The notes beneath the pieces are model-generated. The model saw nothing but the letters and a program-made list of their open reading frames with translations. It did not search any database and had not been told where the DNA came from. The position numbers were made by a program, and so were the translations under genes. Positions 56,332 to 64,000 of a DNA stretch of 64,000 nucleotides are shown here, in pieces (position 1 is the first letter of the stretch; each line of letters starts with the position of its first letter). Origin of the DNA: Streptomyces sp. YPW6 (GTDB lineage Bacteria > Actinomycetota > Actinomycetes > Streptomycetales > Streptomycetaceae); contig NZ_CP076457.1 of NCBI RefSeq assembly GCF_018866325.1, positions 2,019,001 to 2,083,000 on the forward strand. The letters are read 5' to 3'.

Positions 56332-56829
56332 ATGTCCCCCCTGTCCCGCCCCTCGCGGCTCCGCCGGCTCGGCCTCTGCGTCGCCACCGGCACGCTCGCG
56401 GCGCTCACGGCCGCCGCCCCCGCCGCCCTGGCGGCCGACCCCCAGCCCGTCGGTCAGCGCGCGGAGGCCGCCGTGGACCCGACGTCCGACGAGCTCTCCG
56501 CCTCGGCGCTGCAGCGCGAGCACGAGGCGCAGCAGCAGGAGGCCCGGCAGGAGGCGCAGCAGCAGGGCCAGACCCGGCCGCAGGCGCCCAAGCGGACCTA
56601 CAAGGGACGGGTCATCGCCAAGCCGTACCTGCTGCTCCGTGACAAGCCGACCCGCAGCAGCCGTATCGTCGGCTCGGTGGAGTACGGCTCGGTCGTCCAC
56701 ATCTTCTGCAAGACGCAGGGCGACAACGTCGACGGCAACAACCGCTGGTACCTGCTGACCGACGGCACCTGGGCCTGGGGCTCGGCCCGTTACATCGAGA
56801 ACATCGGCGCCGCGCCGAAGTGGTGCTGA
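56332..56829 (+). CDS. secreted SH3-domain protein
   Basis: A 165-residue exported protein. Signal peptide SRPSRLRRLGLCVATGTLAA ending near ALAAD (residue 36). A Gln/Glu-rich helix follows (EHEAQQQEARQEAQQQGQ), then a bacterial SH3 domain (YLLLRDKPTRSSRIVGSVEY, VVHIFCKTQGDNVDG, WAWGSARYIEN) ending in Trp-Cys; the two Cys may pair. Bacterial SH3 domains bind peptidoglycan. ATG follows GGAGGCAGC. It lies 94 bases behind the kinase gene; the gap contains CGTGACGATCACG, a possible operator. Confidence 0.88.
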   Translation: MSPLSRPSRLRRLGLCVATGTLAALTAAAPAALAADPQPVGQRAEAAVDPTSDELSASALQREHEAQQQEARQEAQQQGQTRPQAPKRTYKGRVIAKPYLLLRDKPTRSSRIVGSVEYGSVVHIFCKTQGDNVDGNNRWYLLTDGTWAWGSARYIENIGAAPKWC

Positions 56830-56854
56830 CCTCGCGTCACCCGCACCCCCGCAC

Positions 56855-56911
56855 CTGCGCCCGCCCGTGGAGCCCGGCCCCTGTCGCCGCGCGCTCCACG
56901 GGCGGGCGCAG
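56855..56911. terminator. long hairpin behind the SH3 gene
   Basis: 19-bp perfect stem CTGCGCCCGCCCGTGGAGC (56855-56873) and complement (56893-56911), 19-base loop. Separates the SH3 gene from the FtsW-PBP unit. Confidence 0.85.
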
Positions 56912-56986
56912 GCGTGCAGGGGCTCCGAAATCGGCAAAGGTGTGACATAAGGGAAATACCGCCCACCTCTTGCTACGTTGCGGAGC

Positions 56987-58369
56987 ATGACCGCAACGAC
57001 GGCGGACGCTCCCCCGCCCGAGCTCCGCCTGCCCAAGCGGCGCGGGGTGGAGCTCTCCCTCCTCGTCGGGGGTGTCCTGATCTCCGTCTTCGGCTACGCG
57101 GTGGTGGGTCTCAGCCACGACGGCGCCGTGCCCCCGGACGTCGCCGGATACGGTGCCGGGCTCGGGGCGCTCGCGCTCCTCGCCCATGTCGCGGTCCGCT
57201 TCCGCGCCCCGTACGCCGATCCGCTGCTGCTGCCGATCGCCGTCCTGCTCAACGGACTCGGCCTGGTGCTCATCTACCGGCTCGATCTGGAGACGCCGAG
57301 GGACCAGGCCGCGCCCACCCAGCTCGTCTGGTCCACGCTCGGCGTCGCGCTGTTCACCGCCGCGGTGGTGCTGCTGCGCGACCACCGGGTGCTCCAGCGG
57401 TACGCGTACCTCTCGGTGGCCGCGGCGCTGGTGCTGCTGATCGTGCCGATCTTCTTCCCGGCGGTGAACGGGGCGAAGATCTGGATCCGGGTCGGCGGAC
57501 TGTCCTTCCAGCCCGGGGAGTTCGCGAAGATCCTGCTGGCGGTGTTCTTCGCCGCCTATCTGGCCGCCAACCGCAACGCGCTCGCGTACACCGGCCGCAG
57601 GGTGTGGAAGCTGCAACTGCCCGCGGGCCGGGTGCTCGGGCCGATCGTGGCGATCTGGCTGCTGAGCGTCGGTGTTCTGGTGCTGGAGCGCGACCTCGGC
57701 ACCTCGCTGCTGTTCTTCGGGCTGTTCGTCATCATGCTGTACGTGGCGACGGGCCGGACCGGCTGGATCGCGGTCGGGCTGCTCCTGGCGTCCGTGGGGG
57801 CGTTCGTCGTCGGCTCCTTCGAACCGCACGTCCACAGCCGGGTGCAGGACTGGCTGGACCCGTTCGCCTCGATCGACGCGGGGCGGGGACCGGGGCAGCT
57901 CGCCCAGTCGCTGTTCGCGTTCGCGGCGGGCGGGATGCTCGGGACGGGGCTCGGCGCCGGGAACTCCATCCTGATCGGGTTCGCCGCCAAGTCCGACTTC
58001 ATCCTCGCGACCGCGGGTGAGGAGCTGGGCCTGTGCGGGCTGACCGCGATCCTCCTGCTCTACGCGCTGCTCGTGGCGCGCGGCTTCCGGGCCGGGCTCG
58101 CGCTGCGCGATCCGTTCGGGCGGCTGCTCGCCATCGGCCTGGCCTCGATCCTGGCGCTCCAGGTGTTCGTGATCACGGGCGGGGTGATGGGGCTGATCCC
58201 GCTGACCGGGATGGCGATGCCGTTCCTGGCGCAGGGCGGTTCGTCCGTCGTCACCAACTGGATCATCGTGGCGCTGCTGATCCGGCTCAGCGATGTCGCC
58301 CGCAGGCCCCACCCGGAGCAGGCGGAGACCGGGGTCGTCGCGGTGACCGTGGAAGGGGAGAACCGGTGA
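56987..58369 (+). CDS. FtsW/RodA/SpoVE-family peptidoglycan polymerase
   Basis: A 460-residue SEDS protein with ten membrane helices. Conserved parts: NGLGLVLIYRLD, FFPAVNGAKIWIRVGGLSFQ, QPGEFAKILLAVFFAAYLA, LLERDLGTSLLFFG-like VLVLERDLGTSLLFFGL, AATGEELGLCG-like LATAGEELGLCGL and IPLTGMAMPFLAQGGSS. The catalytic Asp lies in ERDLGTS. It polymerises lipid II together with the class B PBP encoded right behind. ATG at 56987 stands 8 bases after a TACGTT that could be a -10 box, so the mRNA may be nearly leaderless. Its stop overlaps the PBP start. Confidence 0.94.
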   Translation: MTATTADAPPPELRLPKRRGVELSLLVGGVLISVFGYAVVGLSHDGAVPPDVAGYGAGLGALALLAHVAVRFRAPYADPLLLPIAVLLNGLGLVLIYRLDLETPRDQAAPTQLVWSTLGVALFTAAVVLLRDHRVLQRYAYLSVAAALVLLIVPIFFPAVNGAKIWIRVGGLSFQPGEFAKILLAVFFAAYLAANRNALAYTGRRVWKLQLPAGRVLGPIVAIWLLSVGVLVLERDLGTSLLFFGLFVIMLYVATGRTGWIAVGLLLASVGAFVVGSFEPHVHSRVQDWLDPFASIDAGRGPGQLAQSLFAFAAGGMLGTGLGAGNSILIGFAAKSDFILATAGEELGLCGLTAILLLYALLVARGFRAGLALRDPFGRLLAIGLASILALQVFVITGGVMGLIPLTGMAMPFLAQGGSSVVTNWIIVALLIRLSDVARRPHPEQAETGVVAVTVEGENR

Positions 58370-59829
58370 TCCGCTACATCCGGCGGGCCGCCGCCTTCTG
58401 CCTGCTGCTGCTCGTGGCGCTGCTCGTCAACGCGGCCCGCGTCCAGCTCTTCGAGGCCGACGAGCTGGACGGCAACCCGGCCAACCGCCGCGCCGCCATC
58501 GTCCGTTACGACCAGCCGCGCGGGAACATCCTGGTCGGCGACCGGCCCGTGACAGGCAACAAGGAGACCGGTGAGCAGCTCAGCTTCGAGCGCACCTACC
58601 TGCACGGTCCGCTGTACGCGCCGGTGACCGGATACGCCTCGCAGACGTACGGCACCACGCTGATCGAGAACGCCGAGGACGCCGTGCTGTCGGGGACGGA
58701 CTCGCTGCTGGCGCCGCTGCCCTTCTGGAACGAGTTCACCCGGGGGCGGCAGCCGGGCGGCGATGTCGTCACCACGATCAGGGCCTCGATGCAGCAGGCC
58801 GCGTACGACGGGCTGCGCGGGCGGCGGGGCGCGGTGGCGGCCCTGGACCCGTCGACGGGCGCGATCCTGGCTCTGGTCTCGACCCCGTCGTACGACCCCG
58901 AGCGGCTGTCCGGGACCGGTGCGGCGGTGGCCGACGCGTGGTCCCGGCTGAACGCCTCCACGAGCATGCCGATGCTCAACCGGGCCATCCGGCAGACCTA
59001 TCCGCCGGGCTCCACCTTCAAGATCGTGACGGCGGCGGCGGCCCTGGACGCCCGCGCGGTGACGGACCCCGACGCGGCCACCGACACCCCGTCGCCCTAT
59101 GTCCTGCCGGGGACGCGGACGACCCTGCCGAACGAGGCGAGGGGCTGCGAGAACGCCTCGCTGGCGGACGCGATCCGGGTCTCCTGCAACACGGTGATGG
59201 CTCATCTGGGGGTGGAGACCGGCCTCGACCAGATGGTGGAGACGGCGGAGAAGTTCGGCTTCAACGACACCGGGCTGCGCATTCCGTCCGGGGTGGCGCG
59301 GAGCAACTTCGACACGGACATGAGCGAGGACCAGCTGGCCCTGTCCTCGATCGGGCAGTTCAACACGACGGCGACCCCGCTCCAGATGGCGATGGTCGCC
59401 GCGGCGGTGGCCAACGGCGGGGATCTGCGGCGCCCGCATCTGGTGGACCGGGTGACCACGAACACCGGGGACACGGTCCGGCAGGTGGGGTCTCCTTCGT
59501 ACGAGCGGCCGATGAACCCGGCGACGGCGGTGCAGCTCCAGCGGATGATGGTGGAGGTGGTGGAGAACGGCACCGGGTCGAAGGCGGCGATCGACGGGGT
59601 CCGGGTCGGCGGCAAGACCGGCACCGCCCAGCACGGCGTCGACAACTCCGGCCTGCCGTACGCCTGGTTCATCTCCTGGGCCCAGTCCGCGGACTCCGGC
59701 CGCCCGGCCGTCGCGGTGGCGGTGGTGGTGGAGGACGCCGCCGCCGACCGGGCCGACATCAGTGGCGGCGGCAGCGCGGCCCCGATCGCGCGGGCCGTGA
59801 TGGAGGCGGCGCTGGAGGAGCGGGAGTAG
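58366..59829 (+). CDS. class B penicillin-binding protein (PbpA/PBP2-like transpeptidase)
   Basis: A 487-residue protein with one N-terminal membrane anchor (RAAAFCLLLLVALLVNAARV), a short dimerisation domain (NRRAAIVRYDQPRGNILVGD) and a transpeptidase domain: STFK (in YPPGSTFKIVTAAAAL) carries the active Ser, SCN (in IRVSCNTVMAHLG) is the second motif, KTGTAQ (in GGKTGTAQHG) the third. It cross-links peptidoglycan outside the membrane and is a beta-lactam target. GTG start overlaps the FtsW stop (GTGA), so SEDS and PBP are made as a pair. Confidence 0.96.
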   Translation: MIRYIRRAAAFCLLLLVALLVNAARVQLFEADELDGNPANRRAAIVRYDQPRGNILVGDRPVTGNKETGEQLSFERTYLHGPLYAPVTGYASQTYGTTLIENAEDAVLSGTDSLLAPLPFWNEFTRGRQPGGDVVTTIRASMQQAAYDGLRGRRGAVAALDPSTGAILALVSTPSYDPERLSGTGAAVADAWSRLNASTSMPMLNRAIRQTYPPGSTFKIVTAAAALDARAVTDPDAATDTPSPYVLPGTRTTLPNEARGCENASLADAIRVSCNTVMAHLGVETGLDQMVETAEKFGFNDTGLRIPSGVARSNFDTDMSEDQLALSSIGQFNTTATPLQMAMVAAAVANGGDLRRPHLVDRVTTNTGDTVRQVGSPSYERPMNPATAVQLQRMMVEVVENGTGSKAAIDGVRVGGKTGTAQHGVDNSGLPYAWFISWAQSADSGRPAVAVAVVVEDAAADRADISGGGSAAPIARAVMEAALEERE

Positions 59830-59864
59830 TCCCGGCCCGCGGCCCGTACCGGCAGACTGGCCGC

Positions 59865-61001
59865 ATGGCACCGACGACGTCCGCGGTGGCGCGGGCCCTG
59901 GAACGGATCGAGCGGCTCGACCCGGCGCTGCACGCGTTCATCGAGGTCTGGCCGGAGACGGCGCTCGCCCGGGAGCGGGAGGCGGTGGCCCGGCGACTTC
60001 CCCTGGGCGGGCTGCCGTTCGCGGTGAAGGGCCCCTCCGGCATCCGCTCGTACGCGGCCCGCCGGCTCGTCGCGGCGGGCGGGGTCCCGGTCGGCGCGAC
60101 CTCGGTGCCCGGCCCCGGCACCGGCTGGCAGACCTGGGGGCAGGGGGCGCACGGCCGTACGGTCAACCCGTGGCGGGCGGACCGTACCCCGGGCGGCTCC
60201 TCGGCCGGGGCGGCGGTCGCGGTGGCGGCCGGGATGGCGGAGGCGGCGACGGGCAGCGACGGGGCCGGGTCGGTCCGCGTCCCGGCCGCCTGGTGCGGGG
60301 TGTTCGGGCTGAAGACGACGAACGGGCTCCTCCCGTCCCCGGACCGGACCGGGCTCGCTTCGGCGGGGGTGCTGGCCCGGTCGGCGGCGGCCCTGGAGCG
60401 CTACGCACGCCATGTGCTGCCCGGGTACGGCGCGCCCGCCGCGCCGTCCCTGCCCCTGCCCGCCGTGTACAGCGAGGACCTGGGGTTCGCGGAGGTGGAC
60501 CCGGAGGTGGCGGCCGTCGTCCGGGCGGCGGTGGACCGGCTCGTCGCGGCGGGAACCGTACGCCTGCTGGAGCGCGACGCCGCGCTGCTGGACCCGGCGG
60601 GAGCCTGGGCGGCGGTACGGGGCGGGTCGCCCCGGGCCCCGGAGGCGGTACGTGTGCGGCGGGCCAACGACGACCGCCTCCACGCACTCCTGGCCGCCGC
60701 ACCCCTGCTGCTGACCCCGACGACCCCGAACCGGCCGCACGGCCACGAAGGCCCGGGGGATGTCTACTCCACGGCGCTCACCTGGGCGTTCAACCTGAGC
60801 GGGCATCCGGCGGCGAGCCTGCCCGCCGGCTTCACCGGGGACGGCTGCCCCGTGGGGATCCAGCTGGTGGCGGCGCGCGGCGCGGACGTCTCGCTCCTCG
60901 GAATGGCGCGCGCGGTGGAGTCCGCCCTGCCTACCGTGCGGCCATGGCCACCACCCACGGAACACCGACCACCGGCGCGCCGGCCGAGCTGGCGCAGGTG
61001 A
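59865..61001 (+). CDS. amidase-signature family hydrolase, short form
   Basis: A 378-residue AS-family enzyme. Catalytic Lys in LPFAVKGPSG; Ser-rich motif RTPGGSSAGAAVAVAAGMAE with cis-Ser; nucleophile Ser in GSDGAGSVRVPAAWCG; FGLKTTNG. It is about 80-100 residues shorter than GatA-type members, with the middle substrate region reduced, so the acyl-amide substrate cannot be guessed. ATG at 59865, 35 bases after the PBP stop; possibly cotranscribed. The C-terminus (HRPPARRPSWRR) overlaps the next gene by 58 bases in another frame, so the stop might be displaced. Confidence 0.88.
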   Translation: MAPTTSAVARALERIERLDPALHAFIEVWPETALAREREAVARRLPLGGLPFAVKGPSGIRSYAARRLVAAGGVPVGATSVPGPGTGWQTWGQGAHGRTVNPWRADRTPGGSSAGAAVAVAAGMAEAATGSDGAGSVRVPAAWCGVFGLKTTNGLLPSPDRTGLASAGVLARSAAALERYARHVLPGYGAPAAPSLPLPAVYSEDLGFAEVDPEVAAVVRAAVDRLVAAGTVRLLERDAALLDPAGAWAAVRGGSPRAPEAVRVRRANDDRLHALLAAAPLLLTPTTPNRPHGHEGPGDVYSTALTWAFNLSGHPAASLPAGFTGDGCPVGIQLVAARGADVSLLGMARAVESALPTVRPWPPPTEHRPPARRPSWRR

Positions 61002-61432
61002 ACATCGCGCGCCTCCGCTTTCCTCTGGACTCACCTCAGTTGAAGGACTTCGTGGAGGGGCTGGACCCGGTGAACGCGGTCGCCGACGCGGCGGAGGGGT
61101 TCGTCTGGCGGCTGCGCTCGGACTCCGGGAACGCCACCGACGTGCAGGTCTTCGGCGACGACTGACTGATCGTCAACATGTCGGTGTGGCGGGACGCCGA
61201 GGCGCTGACCGCCTTCATGTACGCCGGGCGGCACCGGGAGTTGCTGAAGCGCCGCCGCGAGTGGTTCGAGCACGCGCACGAGGCGATGACCGCCCTGTGG
61301 TGGGTTCCCGCCGGGGAACGTCCGACGGTCGCGGACGCCGAGGAACGCCTGCTCCACCTGCGCGAACAGGGGCCGACCGAGAAGGCGTTCACCCTCCGCA
61401 CCCGCTTCCCGGCACCGGCGCAGGCGCACTGA
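60944..61432 (+). pseudogene. DUF3291-like gene with in-frame TGA
   Basis: One reading frame of 163 codons from ATG 60944, interrupted by TGA at 61163-61165. Upstream: LAQVNIARLRFPLDSPQLKD, then FVWRLRSDSGNATDVQVFGDD. Directly downstream in the same frame: LIVNMSVWRDAEALTAFMYA, HRELLKRRREWFEHAHEAMT and ALWWVPAGERPTVADAEERL. These are consecutive parts of a DUF3291 (dimeric alpha-beta barrel, monooxygenase-like) domain. A single change (for instance CGA or TGG to TGA) explains the stop. An ATG at 61178 could restart translation but no ribosome site is evident. Confidence 0.85.
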
Positions 61433-61637
61433 GCAGCGGGAGCGGACGGGCACGGCGGCGCTCGCCCGGACGCGCTGCCCGTCCGTCGGGCCGCCCCGCC
61501 GAAGGGGTCCGGGACGGGGCCGTGGGGCGCGGCGGCGCCGGAGCCCGGGGGATGCGCGCCCCGCGGCGGACACCGGCGCGAGCCCCGAGACCACCACGCC
61601 CCCGGCAGCCCTCGCCGGCCCGGGACCGTGACTCCGC

Positions 61638-62735
61638 TCAGGCGGCCTCGATCGCCTCCGCGACCTCCGCCACCCGGGCCTCCTCCTCGGCGGCGAAACG
61701 CTCCCGGTCCAGCTGCTCGGCTATCTCCTCGTCCTGCGACATCAGGAGGTCGAGGTTGGAATCGCCGAGTTCGAGGACGCCCATGTCGACGTACGCCTTC
61801 TGGAGACGCGGGCCCCACAGGCCGATGTCCTTGACGCACGGGACGATGCGGCTGAAGAGCAGCTTCCGGAAGAGCTGGAGGTACTCCGAGTGCTCCGAGA
61901 GGTCCTTCGCCTCCTGCTTGCCGATGCCGAAGTTCTCCAGGACCTCGACCCCGCTGAGCCGGTCCCGCATCAGGTAGCAGCCCTCGATGACGAACTCCTC
62001 GCGCTCGCGCAGTTCGGCGTCGCTCAGCTGCCGGTAGTAGTCGCGCAGCGCCATCCGCCCGAAGGCGACGTGCCGGGCCTCGTCCTGCATGACGTACGCG
62101 AGGATCTGCTTGGGCAGCGGCCTGGTCGTGGTGTCGCGGATCATCCCGAAGGCGGCCAGCGCCAGGCCCTCGATCAGGACCTGCATCCCGAGGTAGGGCA
62201 TGTCCCAGCGGGAGTCGCGCAGGGTGTCACCCAACAGCCCCTGGAGGTTGTCGTTGACCGGGTAGAGCATGCCGATCTTCTCGTGCAGGAAGCGGCCGTA
62301 GATCTCGGCGTGCCGGGCCTCGTCCATGGTCTGGGTCGCGGAGTAGAACTTGGCGTCCAGGTCGGGGACGGACTCCACGATGCGCGCCGCGCACACCATC
62401 GCGCCCTGCTCGCCGTGGAGGAACTGGCTGAACTGCCAGGAGGTGTAGTGCTTGCGCAGCTCGCCCCGGTCCTTCTCCGTCATCTTCGCCCAGTGCGGGG
62501 TGCCGTACAGGGTGAGCGCCTCGTCGGGGGTGCCGAGCGGGTCGGTGGGGTCGACCTCCTGGGACCAGTCGATGCGCTTGTTGCCGTCCCACTGCTTGTC
62601 CTTGCCCTTCTGGTAGAGGGCGAGCAGGCGTTCGCGGCCGTCGTCGTAGTCCCAGCTGAACCGGGCGGCTCCGGTGGCCGGAACCTGCCAGACCGGCTCC
62701 GCGGGCGGAGTGGTGTAGAGCTCATGAGTGGACAC
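61638..62735 (-). CDS. ferritin-like di-iron protein (R2/AurF-like oxygenase superfamily)
   Basis: A 365-residue helical protein. Di-iron ligands: Glu in FLHGEQGAMVCAARIVE and the motif TMDEARHAEIYGRFL, then Glu in QVLIEGLALAAFG and a second QDEARHVAFGRMALRDYYR. The doubled EX28DEARH pattern marks ribonucleotide-reductase-R2-like or fatty-acid/aryl-amine oxidising enzymes. GTG at 62735 follows AAGGAG; the longer frame adds a basic, unrelated stretch. It diverges from a second di-iron gene at 62972. The Glu/Ala-rich C-terminal end (FAAEEEARVAEVAEAIEAA) may be a coiled coil. Substrate unknown. Confidence 0.85.
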   Translation of the reverse strand: MSTHELYTTPPAEPVWQVPATGAARFSWDYDDGRERLLALYQKGKDKQWDGNKRIDWSQEVDPTDPLGTPDEALTLYGTPHWAKMTEKDRGELRKHYTSWQFSQFLHGEQGAMVCAARIVESVPDLDAKFYSATQTMDEARHAEIYGRFLHEKIGMLYPVNDNLQGLLGDTLRDSRWDMPYLGMQVLIEGLALAAFGMIRDTTTRPLPKQILAYVMQDEARHVAFGRMALRDYYRQLSDAELREREEFVIEGCYLMRDRLSGVEVLENFGIGKQEAKDLSEHSEYLQLFRKLLFSRIVPCVKDIGLWGPRLQKAYVDMGVLELGDSNLDLLMSQDEEIAEQLDRERFAAEEEARVAEVAEAIEAA

Positions 62736-62971
62736 GGACGGCTCCTTCGCCTCGGGCGGCGGACGTGATCGACAAGTTCCGTGACGCCGACGGCGGTTGA
62801 GTGCGCATCCCGGCCGTCTCCCCGGCAGGTTCACACGTTGGTAGACAGCGGGTCAACAAGTCGGACGGAACCGTGCGCAGGGGATTGACGGCCTTGCTGA
62901 CAGGCAGTCTCATAAGGAGTGACCGCCGGTAACTCCTGTTGCCGGTACCCCCTGTGTGAGGTGCTCCCGCC
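62736..62971. promoter_or_regulatory. divergent promoter region of the two di-iron genes
   Basis: 236 bases. Plus strand: TTGACG at 62885-62890 with TCTCAT 17 bases on; minus strand: TTGACC at 62851-62856. GCCGGTA is repeated at 62926 and 62941. Boxes are moderate matches only; a shared operator is possible but not identified. Confidence 0.4.
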
Positions 62972-63907
62972 ATGACGACCGTCACCGCTCGTGATGTGAC
63001 CGTGCTCCGCGACGCGCTCGGGCCGCTCCGCGACCGCGAGGAGATCGCCCTGCGGCTGCTCGCGTCCTCGGCCAAGCACTCCTTCGACCCCGACACCGAA
63101 CTCGACTGGGACGCCGCCGTCGAGGACGGCAAGTGGTTCTGGCCGCCGGAGCTGGTCTCGCTGTACGGGACCCCGATGTGGGAGCGGATGTCCGAGGAGC
63201 AGCGCCTGGACCTCTCCCGGCACGAGGGGGCCGCCCTGGCCTCGCTCGGCATCTGGTTCGAGATCATCCTGATGCAGCTGCTGGTCCGGCACGTCTACGA
63301 CAAGCCCGTCACCAGCAACCACGTCCGCTACGCGCTCACGGAGATAGCCGACGAGTGCCGTCACTCGATCATGTTCGGCCGCATGATCGACTGGGGCGGC
63401 GCGCCGACGTACGAGGTGCCGCGCGTCTACCACAACCTGGCCCGGGTCCTGAAGACCGTCTCCACCACGCCCGGTTCGTTCGCCGCGACCCTGCTCGGGG
63501 AGGAGATCCTCGACTGGATGCAGCGCCTGACCTTCCCCGACGAGAGGGTGCAGACGCTGGTGCGTGGGGTGACCCGCATCCATGTGATCGAGGAGGCCCG
63601 GCACGTCCGGTACGCCCGGGAGGAACTGCGCCGCCAGATGGTGACCGCCCCGCGCTGGGAGCGGGAACTGACCAAGGCCAGCTGCGGCGAGGCGGCCCGG
63701 GTGTTCTCCGTCTGCTTCGTGAACCCGCGGGTGTACGAGAACGTCGGCCTGGACCGTCGCGAGGCCGTCGCCCAGGTGAAGGCGAGCGGGCACCGCGCCG
63801 AGGTCATGCAGTCCGGTGCGAAACGGCTCACCGACTTCTTCGACGACATCGGGCTGCTCAACGGCGTGGGCCGCCGGCTGTGGCGAAGCTCCGGCCTGCT
63901 GGCCTGA
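62972..63907 (+). CDS. AurF-family di-iron oxygenase
   Basis: A 311-residue protein of the AurF (p-aminobenzoate N-oxygenase-like) type. Ligand motifs: EIILMQLLVRHVYDKP region Glu, TEIADECRHSIMFGRMIDW, GEEILDWMQRLTF and IHVIEEARHVRYAREELRR. AurF itself oxidises an aryl amine to a nitro group; most actinobacterial relatives have no known substrate. ATG at 62972 has GTGAGGTGC upstream. It is divergent from the di-iron gene at 61638, which hints at related roles. 93 bases follow to the window end; TAAGCT then CGACGGCAT at the very end may be the promoter and start of the next gene. Confidence 0.88.
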   Translation: MTTVTARDVTVLRDALGPLRDREEIALRLLASSAKHSFDPDTELDWDAAVEDGKWFWPPELVSLYGTPMWERMSEEQRLDLSRHEGAALASLGIWFEIILMQLLVRHVYDKPVTSNHVRYALTEIADECRHSIMFGRMIDWGGAPTYEVPRVYHNLARVLKTVSTTPGSFAATLLGEEILDWMQRLTFPDERVQTLVRGVTRIHVIEEARHVRYAREELRRQMVTAPRWERELTKASCGEAARVFSVCFVNPRVYENVGLDRREAVAQVKASGHRAEVMQSGAKRLTDFFDDIGLLNGVGRRLWRSSGLLA

Positions 63908-64000
63908 GATGTGCCGACGGGCAGCACCGGGGCGGGGCCGTCGCGCCGCCGCCGACCGGCAGGCGGCACATCGGCGGCCAGGCCCTAAGCTCGACGGCAT

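Noticed and set aside
61163..61165. TGA as a selenocysteine codon in the DUF3291 gene
   Set aside because: No SECIS-like hairpin directly after the TGA, the family has no Cys/Sec at that place, and nothing else suggests selenoprotein synthesis. A nonsense mutation or error is simpler.

Overview
This window is a high-GC actinobacterial chromosome segment, almost certainly from a Streptomyces. The evidence is the very strong third-position GC, GTG/TTG starts, a Rho factor with a long Arg/Gly/Ala-rich insertion, a NucS mismatch endonuclease, a Ku plus stand-alone LigD-polymerase pair, and a secreted three-domain chitinase. The gene order atpIBEFHAGDC / wecA-like / glyA / phosphatase-like / sua5 / prmC / prfA / rpmE / LCP / rho / thrB / thrC / hom / lysA matches, as far as I recall, the SCO53xx core of S. 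coelicolor and partly the Bacillus atp-glyA-ywlE-ywlC-prmC-prfA order. No phage, insertion sequence, CRISPR array or biosynthetic cluster was seen.

Layout. 1-12.2 kb: end of a luciferase-like oxidoreductase, a small conserved protein, nucS, a large membrane-anchored ATPase, a STAS protein, a hydroxyacyl-CoA dehydrogenase, a TetR/ABC-exporter pair, a corrinoid adenosyltransferase, a membrane protein and a NarL-type two-component system. 12.2-14.6 kb: chitinase with DasR-type promoter repeats, then a four-copy intergenic repeat. 14.6-23 kb: DUF2550 gene and the complete F1Fo ATP synthase operon on the minus strand, with a Rex-like operator upstream. 23-24 kb: a less GC-rich patch with a Lys-rich secreted protein. 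24-33 kb: wecA-like transferase, glyA, Cys-less phosphatase-like gene, sua5, prmC, prfA, rpmE, LCP protein and a broken trypsin-like gene. 33.3-42.9 kb: rho, thrB, thrC, hom, lysA, an ArgS-like protein without a synthetase core and a receiver protein. 43.1 kb: tRNA-Arg(CCG), followed by a small accessory patch (SUKH protein, secreted protein, lipoprotein). 45.4-46.9 kb: a second glyA under a ZTP riboswitch. 47-51 kb: Ser/Thr kinase, Ku and LigD polymerase. 51.3-54 kb: HEAT-repeat protein (frameshifted) coupled to a zinc-ribbon protein. 54-61.4 kb: lipoprotein, sensor kinase, secreted SH3 protein, FtsW/RodA, transpeptidase PBP, amidase and a DUF3291 gene interrupted by a stop codon. 61.6-63.9 kb: two divergent di-iron ferritin-like enzymes.

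How the genes work together. The centre is housekeeping: energy (ATP synthase), translation termination (prmC/prfA/rpmE), threonine and lysine synthesis from aspartate (hom, thrC, thrB, lysA), transcription termination (rho) and envelope polymer transfer (WecA-like, LCP). The right part joins non-homologous end joining (ku and the LigD polymerase) to a probable envelope growth and sensing group (lipoprotein-kinase pair, SH3 protein, FtsW-PBP pair).

The points most worth a second look are the ZTP riboswitch with a hairpin that would cover the glyA ribosome binding site, the phosphatase-like protein with Ser in place of the nucleophilic Cys, the atypical first SHMT, the ArgS-like protein with a decapeptide repeat insert, and three genes broken by a frameshift or stop. 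I saw no clearly new multi-gene system. The nearest candidates are the HEAT/zinc-ribbon pair, the orphan lipoprotein-kinase pair and the di-iron pair.
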